A DNA stretch of 54,552 bases, taken from the NCBI GenBank assembly GCA_014084085.1, contig NPFB01000095.1:206697-261248 (forward strand), given 5' to 3'. The notes beneath the pieces are model-generated. The model worked only from the letters and a program-made list of their open reading frames with translations. It was not told where the DNA came from and did not search any database. The position numbers and the translations under genes are program-made. This stretch comes from Hondaea fermentalgiana (taxonomy: Eukaryota > Sar > Bigyra > Thraustochytrida > Thraustochytriidae). This document shows positions 8,911 through 16,946 of this stretch, piece by piece (the stretch's first letter is position 1; each line of letters starts with the position of its first letter).

Positions 8911-9894
8911 CTACTTCTGTTGCTGCTGCGCTGCACGACGAGCCTGGCGAGCGCGGTCAATCTCTGCGAGCGCATGTTTGTTTTCCTCACCCTGCCAAGC
9001 GCGCGAGAAGACTTCACGTTCGTGGTTCAGACTCACGTCAATATCTGAATGATCGTGCGCAAAGCCGATAATGCTCTTTGCCCCTTGGACTGCACCAGGG
9101 TACTTGGCGTCATAAAATGGCTTCATGAATCTCTCGGCGGCCGCTTCGGCCGTCTCGTCAGGACCAGAGACACAGTCTGCGATGCCGAGCTCGGCGAGTC
9201 CGTCGGCGTCGAGCTTGGGCGCCCCACACAACACCTCGAGAGCCTTTGTTCTCCCAACCAGATTGACGAGCCGGGTACCTCCGCCCCAGCCGGGAACGAG
9301 CCCAAGGGTGGTCTGCACCATGCGAAAGTTGGCCTTGCTCTGAAAGACGCGAAAGTCCGTGGAAAGGACGATTTCCGTTCCTCCGCCCATGGCGCCGCCA
9401 TTGACGACAGCAACAGATATTTGCGGTAGTGCGCGCAAATCGTGCAGCGTGCGTTGCATGAGCCACGACATGTCGAGACCGTCCTGTCGCGTAAACTTTT
9501 TCATGAGAATCCCCAGGTCGGCGCCCGAGCAGAAAAAGTCCTCGGTGCCTTGTACAAAGAGCGTCGTCGTCGACTTGTACTCGTCGCCTTCCCGCAGCTC
9601 CTTGACAGCATCGTGCAGCTCCGCCATCATCTTACCGGACAAGGCGTTCTTCTTGCCCGGGTTCACCAGCGACAGCCACGCCTGCCGCCCGCTCGCGTCC
9701 TTTTCCAGACGCACGCGACCCTCCTCGCTCCCGTACGGCCGGAGCGCGTCTGCGATGCGAGCCATGTCTTCGCGCTCCGCGGTCGCAGACGCCGCTCTCG
9801 AGCCGAGGCAAGCCCATGGCGACCCGTGTCCGCGCAGCGGGGCCGCACAACGCCGGGCCTTGCCCACCGTCGCGGCGCAGCGCGAGACTAGCAT
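8911..9894 (-). CDS. ECHDC1: ECHDC1-like ethylmalonyl-CoA decarboxylase (crotonase family)
   Basis: 327 residues. Seen: an Arg/Ala/Ser-rich N-terminus without acidic residues in the first 40, fitting a mitochondrial presequence; a crotonase core with the oxyanion-hole segments FFCSGADLGIL and NGGAMGGGTE; and the block LGLVPGWGGGTRL followed by LVGRTKALEVLCGAPKLDADG. This last block resembles ECHDC1 more than classical enoyl-CoA hydratases. Known of the family: ECHDC1 decarboxylates ethylmalonyl-CoA (and, more weakly, methylmalonyl-CoA) made by side reactions of acyl-CoA carboxylases, as metabolite repair. In a lipid-rich protist that role would be plausible. The C-terminus is a Gln/Arg/Ala-rich helix. 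Alternative: another crotonase-family member. Start is ATG at 9894; an internal Met at residue 44 would remove the presequence. Convergent with the Kelch-TPR gene. Confidence 0.8.
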   Translation of the reverse strand: MLVSRCAATVGKARRCAAPLRGHGSPWACLGSRAASATAEREDMARIADALRPYGSEEGRVRLEKDASGRQAWLSLVNPGKKNALSGKMMAELHDAVKELREGDEYKSTTTLFVQGTEDFFCSGADLGILMKKFTRQDGLDMSWLMQRTLHDLRALPQISVAVVNGGAMGGGTEIVLSTDFRVFQSKANFRMVQTTLGLVPGWGGGTRLVNLVGRTKALEVLCGAPKLDADGLAELGIADCVSGPDETAEAAAERFMKPFYDAKYPGAVQGAKSIIGFAHDHSDIDVSLNHEREVFSRAWQGEENKHALAEIDRARQARRAAQQQQK

Positions 9895-10197
9895 GCTCCC
9901 GGCCGAGGTCGCGACGATGGATCAATCAATCTTCAAGTTGATTTGCCATCGTCGTCGATGCCGCCGAGAGGATCGGACGATCGTGCACAACTTTGGACAC
10001 CAAGAAGGACATCATTCGAAGCAACGACGGACGACGACCAAGAGAATGCGTTGCCGAACTGGCAGTGGCGAGCGGTGGGAGCCAACCTGAGGTAATGTAC
10101 TTTTCCAGCATCGAGTCGAAGGGGGCAAGGAGTTGCGGTCATCGAGAACGACGAATGGCAGAAAGACCACGGTATAACAAACATTTTTACACTATTG
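9895..10197. other. spacer between two minus-strand genes
   Basis: About 300 bp between the start of the ECHDC1-like gene and the stop of the MRNIP-like gene. It should carry the ECHDC1 promoter and MRNIP 3' UTR. No gene or motif recognised. Confidence 0.4.
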
Positions 10198-10755
10198 TCA
10201 AGCCCAAAATTCGTCTTCTTGATCTGTGTCCTTGCACGAGCGACGGCGAGGCTTATCGGCGTCTGCTTGCTTTCTAGGTCTACGGCTCACACGTTTCTTT
10301 GGGTCGGGAATCGTTGTCACAACTCGTGCACGTTTGCCGTTTGGAAGAACGACCTCCTCCTCTTCCTCTTCCTCCTCATCGTTACCGTTTTCTCGACCAT
10401 TGGCACCTTGGTCATAACGAGGTGCAGAAGACAAAAATTGGTCCCACATGGAACCGCCTTCATCTCCAAGGTGCAAACCTGGATCTGACTCGCTTTCATC
10501 ATCTTCATCCTCGCGATCGTCTTCATTGTTCGCAGCGCTTGAAGCCTGTTCCGCAGCGAGCTGTGCTTGTCGTTCTTCGGCTAACTCGAAGCGCTTGCTT
10601 GAAAGCCGCTGACACACGATACGCATTTCCTTGGCCTTTTCGGAGCGACCGTACATGCGGCGTACGCTGTTCCGCTCGCGGCACATTTTGCAAGCGAACT
10701 TGCGCGATTTCGGGTCCTGAATCACCTGAAAAGCTTCACACGTGCCGCATTGCAC
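10198..10755 (-). CDS. MRNIP-like protein, 3' exon (5' exon not resolved)
   Basis: Seen: an N-terminal zinc-ribbon-like part beginning VQCGTCEAFQV, with CxxC then KFACKMC, and continuing RERNSVRRMYG...CQRLS. This spacing and the conserved tryptophan-less core match the N-terminal domain of the MRN complex-interacting protein (MRNIP, C5orf45). Then come an acidic middle with a Glu run and a basic tail ending EDEFWA. Known: MRNIP binds MRE11-RAD50-NBS1 and promotes the DNA damage response. There is no ATG in this frame: the codon upstream of the apparent start is TTG, and a TGA lies two codons further up. The sequence directly before V reads ctctcgcgcag, a 3' splice site, so a short first exon upstream encodes the start; I could not place it. 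Divergent from ITPA. Confidence 0.68.
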   Translation of the reverse strand: MQCGTCEAFQVIQDPKSRKFACKMCRERNSVRRMYGRSEKAKEMRIVCQRLSSKRFELAEERQAQLAAEQASSAANNEDDREDEDDESESDPGLHLGDEGGSMWDQFLSSAPRYDQGANGRENGNDEEEEEEEEVVLPNGKRARVVTTIPDPKKRVSRRPRKQADADKPRRRSCKDTDQEDEFWA

Positions 10756-11330
10756 CTGCGCGAGAGTATACAAGACTCAAGGAATGGTCAGAATTCATTC
10801 AAATGCTTGGCGAGGTATTCAAGGGGACCAACCGACCGACCGACCGACCGACCACATCATCGTGTGCTGCCACAACTCTCCATTCAGGCTTGTGACAGCA
10901 AGTCATTCGAATAAAACCTATCCCCCAAAACTTTGGCTCCATGTCCTACTGATACAATGCATCTCCATTCTTTTTTTGTGAAATCGAGAGCACAGTAGTT
11001 CCCCGGAACGCGTGCTCCTCGTCGTCACCGTTCTCGTCGTTGAACGCAACACAATCCGAGTCTTCGGCGGCCCAACAATCTCTCTTCACGCAAGACGTAC
11101 GACAATGAAGAAAGGCATGACTCGGCCCCGAGCCTGCCCTCGCCCTTCCCTCCACACGTGCTGCCAGGCGGCACGGGCCCGCGAGAGTCTGGCGCTCTAG
11201 CGAGCTCGCCTCCCTCGTTTGGCGTATGGTGGTGTGGTGGTGAGCAACAAGAAGGCGAACAAGAAGGTGAATCGTGGCCAAAGGCAAGCCCGCCAGAGCC
11301 CGAAGGCGAGCGCGGTGAGGCGGCCTTTGC
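10756..11330. promoter_or_regulatory. divergent region MRNIP-like / ITPA
   Basis: 575 bp between divergent genes. It must contain the first exon and promoter of the MRNIP-like gene and the ITPA promoter. It includes an (ACCG)n tract at 10831-10853. A minus-strand frame (10946-11575) runs through it and into ITPA but has no recognisable content. Confidence 0.4.
10831..10853. repeat. (ACCG)n microsatellite
   Basis: Nearly six perfect ACCG units. A related ACCG/ACCA tract occurs at about 15988-16012. Confidence 0.9.
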
Positions 11331-11927
11331 ATGCAGCGCGTGGCGGCCCGAGGCGGCAGGATGGCGGTCACCTTTGTGACGGGCAATGCCAAAAAGTTGG
11401 AGGAGGTGCAAGCCATCGTAGGCTCGGCCATGGCGCTGCGCAACGAAAAAGTCGACTTGCCCGAACTGCAAGGCGAGCCGGAAGCGGTGGCCGCGGAGAA
11501 GTGCAGACTGGCGCAGGCCAGGATCGACGGCCCCGTCCTCGTGGAAGACACGAGCTTGTGCTTCAACGCGCTCAATGGCCTGCCGGGCGTCTACATCAAG
11601 TGGTTTCTCGAAAAGACTGGCCACGAGGGACTCAACAATCTGCTCGCGGCCTACGAGGACAAGACCGCTTATGCACAGTGCATTTTCGCCTACAGCTCTG
11701 GTCCCGGAGCCGAACCGCTGACATTCGTTGGCCAGACGCATGGCCGCATTGTGCCTGCGCGCGGACCCAAGGACTTTGGCTGGGATCCTGTGTTCCAGCC
11801 GGACGGTTTCGAACAGACCTACGCCGAGCTCGACAAAGAGATTAAGAACGGCATCTCTCATCGTTTCAAGGCTCTTCAAAAGTTTCAGGCATACGTTACC
11901 TCGCAGCAGCAGCAGCAGCAACAGTAG
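11331..11927 (+). CDS. ITPA: inosine triphosphate pyrophosphatase (ITPase, HAM1 family)
   Basis: 198 residues from ATG 11331; ATG at 11361 (begins MAVTFVTGN) is the better match to the usual family start and would give 188 residues. Seen: [10 protein letters not shown] substrate loop, the [11 protein letters not shown]...LPGVYIKWF block, FGWDPVF and the SHRFKAL signature near the C-terminus. All family motifs are present and the length is normal. Reaction: hydrolyses ITP, dITP and XTP to the monophosphate and pyrophosphate, clearing deaminated purines from the nucleotide pool, in the cytosol. The protein ends in a run of glutamines coded by CAG, and CAG repeats continue into the 3' UTR, so the repeat length may vary between strains. 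Confidence 0.95.
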   Translation: MQRVAARGGRMAVTFVTGNAKKLEEVQAIVGSAMALRNEKVDLPELQGEPEAVAAEKCRLAQARIDGPVLVEDTSLCFNALNGLPGVYIKWFLEKTGHEGLNNLLAAYEDKTAYAQCIFAYSSGPGAEPLTFVGQTHGRIVPARGPKDFGWDPVFQPDGFEQTYAELDKEIKNGISHRFKALQKFQAYVTSQQQQQQQ

Positions 11928-12121
11928 TGCAGCAGCAGCAACAGCATCTCAGCAGCATGAACAGATTTCGCGTCAAAAGTGAAAAGAAGGCTCAACTCAC
12001 ACAAGCTTTACCCCGTGCTTTTATCTTTTGGACAAATAGGGCTCAGCAGCACAGCACATGAATGTAAAGGCGATGTCCTGTTTTCGAATTGATCTCATTT
12101 AGGCTACTTTGTTGTTTCTGT
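11928..12121. other. convergent 3' junction ITPA / GON4L-like
   Basis: Short spacer between two 3' ends. Begins with CAG/CAGCAT repeats that continue the ITPA polyglutamine tract. No gene. Confidence 0.5.
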
Positions 12122-14774
12122 TTACAGGGATGATGACTTGATGTGAAAGATGACGCGCAAAATGCGAAATCGCGCTTGAATCTCCCTCAGACGCCGCTTG
12201 CGCATCAATTTTTGCTTAATAGTTGTCCAGACGCGGTCACTGCGCGCGGGCTTTTTCCCATTCGTGTCTACGAGAATGATGCGATCATCCGACGGCGTCC
12301 AAGGCGAAGTGTCGAGATCAGAACCAATAAAACGCATGAGCGCTGCGGTCTCAGGGATGCGTTGCACCAGACTTCGGTACACTTCAGAAAGTACCTGGGG
12401 CCCAATGTGAGGCATGTATCGCCCCGAAAGCCTATCAAAGTCCTCGCCGACAAGAGCAAGGCCTGTCGCAAAACGGTCCATGTCCGCACGCGTCAGCCAG
12501 TCGGCCGCCTCCTTCTCCTTGCGCGCCAATTTGATGGCCATGACGGGATTGTCGCAAGGCGTCGGGTCGGCGCGAAAAGCAGCATCTACTGCAGCGGCGC
12601 CGGTGTTTTCTTGTTCGCTGTTGCAACGTGGAGCTTGCGATTGCATGCGCTGTCTTTTCTGATGATTATGGACGCGATGATCAACCTGAAAACTCTTCTT
12701 GCCCACCAGATATGTGCGCACAATCTCTTCCCATGCGTTTCGGCCGAACCGTTCGATGCCTCTCGCAAGCAGCTCATCCTCGCTCGGCGTGAATAGCAGC
12801 CGTCCGTTTCGCGCACGACTGTGGGTTGCAATGATTTTTCCTTTGTCAAAGACGTCAAAGAGTTTGCCGCCCTCGAGTTTGCTCCAAAGTTTCGGCGCGT
12901 CTATTTCGGCTTGTCGGAGTTCTCGCAGAATTGCGGCCTCGGAGCTCACCTCTGGAGCGCGCAGGCCCACCGGGGATGCAAGTTTCGCCGCGCTTGCATT
13001 GAGACGCTGCTCGCCGAGTCGGGCCACAAGCGCTCGTTGAACACGCAACAGGTCGTGGAGCCGCGCAGACAATGCTGGCGTAAAGGGTCCTTTTGCTGCT
13101 GACGTCAGTGGCGTGCTCTGTGTCTCTTGTGAGTGCCGCAAGCTCTCCGTTGGCGTGTGATCCTCCTTTTCTTGATCTAATGGATGCTCGCTACCATTTG
13201 AAGTCATGGAAGGAAGCGATACACCACTCATGAACGAATGCAATGAGTCATTCATTTCGAGCAACGAAGAGTCAACAACCTGCCTTTGCGGTCGGCCAAT
13301 TGACACCTCCGCACTCTCAAAGCTTTGATTCAACGTCGGGGGCAAAGGAGGTTGAAAGGATGACCGTGGTCGCGAGGAACTTGCATCGTCGATGGATAGG
13401 TCGGCAATCGTCCGCGAACGTCCCCTCCTTCCAACCGCACTCTTGGGGCTTGACGAATCAAGAAACGAGGAGGAAAGCGAGGACGAGTCGACACTTATAT
13501 CCAGCAATGATGAATTGGGTAAACTGGTTTCTCGAGCATGTCTTGGGTCCGTCGTCTCGGCGTCTTTTGCATGGAACTGCGGCGCCGACCTAGTGACAGA
13601 GGACGCAAGGGTACGATCGAGCTGTGAATCCTCAGTCGCTCGACGTTCGAGCGCAGTACCCCTTGATGACAACAACGACGAAGATGACGACGAAGACGCC
13701 ACCTGAGATTGAGCAGCAACCGGTGGCCCATGGGTTTCCGCTGCGCCAGTGTTTCCTGTACCCGTCGGTTGCGTTTGTGTGGTTTCTCGGGCTAGTGTTT
13801 CACGCAAGAATTGCATGTAAAGCGCGCGACTTTCGTCGACAACCCCGGTGGAAGCGTTGTCCTGCTCGAGGGCGTCGTCGCCAAGAATGCGGCTCGCCTC
13901 CAATTTGGCTAACATAATATCATCGGCGCCCACATCCTCAAACTGCTTGTCCGCGAGTGACAGGTGCGCTCGTGTGCGGGACGCAATGGTGGACCCTGGA
14001 ACCCTCTTTCTCTTACGTGAAGACGACCGCTGTGGTGTTTGCAGCACTGTCGGGACATATTCATCATCATCATCATCGTCGTCGTCATCATCAATATCGC
14101 CATTTTCAAACTCCATTGCGCTTTCTTCGACATTGGCGTTTGTATTAATAGAATTGTCGTGGACCAGATGCATCGTCTCGATCTCTCTTGTTTGGTCCGA
14201 AGAGGAGACATCACCCAGGCTGTTTGTTATTGTGCCTTCAAGGTTTTGGCTCAATTCGATATCATCAGAGGTCGGCAAAGCCGCGGAAGGCATCTTTCCG
14301 AAAGAGTTCGGCACCGCCACAGTGGTGCCCGAGGCCCGAGGAGTAGGCGCAGGCTCTTGCGCGGTTGCACGGAGTGTTTCTCTCACGAATCGATTGTAAA
14401 GCGTTTGGTCATCGTCGTTCTCATTTTCATCTTCGATGAGACCCTCGAGCAGTTGCTCAAGCATTACATCGTTGACGCCGAGGTCATCCAAGTTCTTGTC
14501 GAGCAGGGAGAAGTTCGCTCGCGTGCGACGGTAGATGAGATCTGCGTCATCGCCGGTGGATGGTGTATGTGCTTGCGACGCGTTTGGCGAAATCGTAGAA
14601 CGCGTGCGAGGAAATTCGTTTCGTTTTCGACCGGCAGCCTTCTTTTTTTTGCTCTTGGTCTTGCGCCTATTGCTTTGACGTGTTGGGGCTTTTGCTCTGC
14701 TGCCTTCGTTGTCATCCTCATCCTCCTCACCATCCTCGTCGTTGTCGGCATCGTCATCGTCATCATCGTCGTCG

Positions 14775-14817
<43 letters not shown>

Positions 14818-15016
14818 CGTCATCGTCGTCGTCGTCATCGTCGTCGCCATCGTCCACGTACTCTTCATCGTCAAAGTCGTCCAGAAGAGAGTTACTCTGA
14901 GTCGACGCGCGGAGTCTCTCGTCCGTGGCCGCCTCGATCTCCACGGGCGCTCGCAGAGCATCGAGCTGCTCTTCGTGGAGTTCGCCGTGCAGCGCGGGCG
15001 GCGCGGGCGTCTGCAT
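12122..15016 (-). CDS. GON4L-like Myb/SANT nuclear protein, 5' side next to assembly gap
   Basis: 964 residues if it starts at ATG 15016 (MQTPAPPAL); the gap 20 bases upstream means the true start could be missing. Seen: a polyaspartate region (about residues 49-100); a basic nuclear-signal-like stretch (RRKTKSKKKKAAGRKR); two copies of a module starting RTRA (about 164-217 and 347-408); Ser-rich middle; a SANT/Myb-like domain (about 737-795, LFTPSEDELLARGIERFG); and a second Myb-like segment near the C-terminus (about 902-960, SPWTPSDDRIILVD). The order acidic region, RTRx module, 'FTPSEDELLA' SANT domain, C-terminal Myb resembles GON4L/YARP-type transcriptional regulators. That assignment rests on motif resemblance only; a generic Myb-domain chromatin protein is the alternative. 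Confidence 0.65.
13795..13977 (-). repeat. RTRA module copy B in GON4L-like protein
   Basis: Codes for a segment starting RTRAHLSLADKQFEDVGADD and ending with RALYMQFLRETLA. It matches copy A at 14365-14527 residue by residue over its two ends, with a longer middle. Confidence 0.8.
14365..14527 (-). repeat. RTRA module copy A in GON4L-like protein
   Basis: Codes for a segment starting RTRANFSLLDKNLDDLGVND and ending QTLYNRFVRETLRAT. Paired with copy B at 13795-13977. Confidence 0.8.
14715..14865 (-). repeat. GAC/GAT trinucleotide array (polyaspartate)
   Basis: On the plus strand this reads as an almost unbroken run of gtc/atc triplets. It codes for the Asp-rich part of the GON4L-like protein and is likely to be length-variable. 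Confidence 0.9.
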
Positions 15017-15036
15017 CTCGCGCCGCTCGCGCCGCC

Positions 15037-15136
15037 NNNNNNNNNNNNNNNNNNNNNNNNNNNNNNNNNNNNNNNNNNNNNNNNNNNNNNNNNNNNNNNN
15101 NNNNNNNNNNNNNNNNNNNNNNNNNNNNNNNNNNNN
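15037..15136. other. assembly gap (100 N)
   Basis: Exactly 100 N, the conventional filler for a gap of unknown size. It lies in very GC-rich sequence just upstream of the GON4L-like start. Reading frames drawn across it are not meaningful. Confidence 0.99.
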
Positions 15137-15698
15137 GCTCGCGCCGCGGCCGCGCGCGGGGAGCGAGCGTGCTGCCGCGCGCGAGTCGGGTCTGCCGCGC
15201 TCTCGTCGCGGTCCCGCGGCGCCGGGCCGGCGCACCTAACCACCGCGCAAAGCAGGGGGAGCAAGGAGGCGGGGGTCTCGGTGGTAGAAGTTGACCCGGC
15301 GCGCCTCTCTTCTGCCCTCGGCCGCAGGGAGGAGACCCTGTCGCGCATGCCTCGCGGCTGCGCGGAGCGAGGCGGAGGAGGAGGAGGAGAAGCTGGGGCA
15401 TCAAGCGAGATCGAAAGCCTGCTCAAGCAGAAGGTTGCGTTGCGCGCGCGAGTTTGGTCGAAAATGAGGCGTGTTGGGCTCGGATTCGGCAGGGTAGGGT
15501 GTTGGAGAGGCAGCAGTGGCTGCTGCAGCAGCAACAACAACATCGGGAGGAGGTTGGGTGGGTGTACTGGCAGCGGCAATGGCAGGTTTCCAAGTCCTAC
15601 GATGCAAGGCCGAGCGAGCATCGACAAGCTGTCTCAGAAATGTTGGTAAAAAAGACAATAATTGTGACGACGATGGCCATGGCAGACCTTCTTGCCAC

Positions 15699-15845
15699 CA
15701 TGGCTGGCCAGCTCTGCTCGTGCCGGTCAGCTCTGCTAAAAACTCTGCTCGACTAAGCTCTGCTTAACATAAGTCTGCTCTACTAAGCTCTGTTTAGCCC
15801 AGCTCTACTCATCTCTGCCTTGCTCTGCTTGACTCTGCTCTGCTT
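15699..15845. repeat. degenerate CTCTGCT tandem repeat
   Basis: About 150 bp of diverged units built on 'agctctgctctact' and 'ctctgctt'. The units alternate with taagctc and tagccc. Confidence 0.8.
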
Positions 15846-15859
15846 GGCCCAAACAACGT

Positions 15860-15921
15860 GAACGTGGACGTGGACGCGGACGTGGACGCGGACACGGACG
15901 CGGACGCGGACGCGGACGATG
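15860..15921. repeat. GGACGY hexamer tandem array
   Basis: About ten GGACGC, GGACGT or GGACAC units in a row. In one frame it would encode alternating Asp-Val/Ala, but there is no gene context. Confidence 0.85.
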
Positions 15922-16946
15922 TCCAGCACGAAATGGGATGCCGAGGGCTCATCCGCGCAGATCCTTTGCAGGGTCGTGCTGACCCGACCAACCAACCGAC
16001 CGACCGACCAACCGCCCTCCCTCTGGTTTTTTCCGCCCGCCTCGCCCATAAAAACTCTAGCAAAGGTATAGGTCGAGTCGAACGAACGAACAAAAGGTCG
16101 GGCTGGCAAGTGGAACTCTTGGACTTATGATGATGCATCCCTTTGCATTCACTTACACGTTCGTCATCCGTTCATGCATACCCCGAATCTGGCCCTCCCT
16201 TTGCCACACAGCTCAATCCAAAATGAACATCCAGCGAGACAGCGCCTAAAGCGAAGCGCAGACTGTCGAGTCGATGAGGGGGAGAAGGAGGAGACAGCGA
16301 GCAGCAGGGACTCGCCCGCCACTGCCGGTGTCGGTGCCGCTTGCCGGCGCTGTGCTCGTCTTGGGCGGCCAAAAGCGTCGAGGCCGCTCGCGGCGGCCGG
16401 GAGCCGGGACCCGGCGTTGTCCCAAGTTTGGCAACTTGGGACTCTTCTTTTCTGCCCACCACAGACTCTCACTGGGCCCATCCCTGCGATCGATCGAGCT
16501 AGTGAGGTCGAAGAAGCGCGACTGCGCCCCGGCAGTCGATTGAGGGACGAAGAAAAATGGAAGGCGGCGCAGGCAGCAGCAGCGGCGGCAGCGGCAGTAG
16601 CAGGTGCATTGCGGGCGTATTGGATCGCTGCGCTTGCTCGAGTCAGGTCGCTTCGGGTTGGCACCACGTGAAAAAGGTGGCGCAATAAAAATACTGAAAA
16701 TGCGCCTCGCCTTGGGATGGTCCGCCTTTAGGCCAGCACTGCGAGCAGAAGCAGCAAGCGACTGGCCGCCAAAGATAGATGGATACAACACGGAGGCTAA
16801 GAGCGACAGTGGACTGTCTCGTGCCGAATCGCGTGCGCTGACGAAGACGTGATGAACTTGCAGCAAAAAGGGATCACGCCAAGGCCTGTCTGTGACTGGC
16901 GGCAAAAGGAGGCACCGCGCAGGTTCATTTTGGATAAGGTGCGATA

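Larger units (their letters stand above)
15137..16946. other. repeat-rich spacer upstream of the GPCR gene
   Basis: 1.8 kb with no gene I can support. It holds a degenerate CTCTGCT tract (15699-15845), a GGACGC/GGACGT hexamer array (15860-15921), an ACCG/ACCA tract (about 15988-16012) and GC-rich sequence. ORFs here code only for low-complexity peptides. It should contain the promoters of the GON4L-like gene (-) and the GPCR (+). Confidence 0.5.

Noticed and set aside
10946..11575. Minus-strand ORF of about 209 codons over ITPA
   Set aside because: It overlaps the well-supported ITPA gene on the other strand and has no recognised content.
15017..15235. Reading of the GON4L-like frame through the N gap
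   Set aside because: The gap size is unknown, so the frame across it is arbitrary.
15858..16130. ORF with Asp-Val/Ala repeats
   Set aside because: Created by the GGACGC hexamer array, with no context of a gene.
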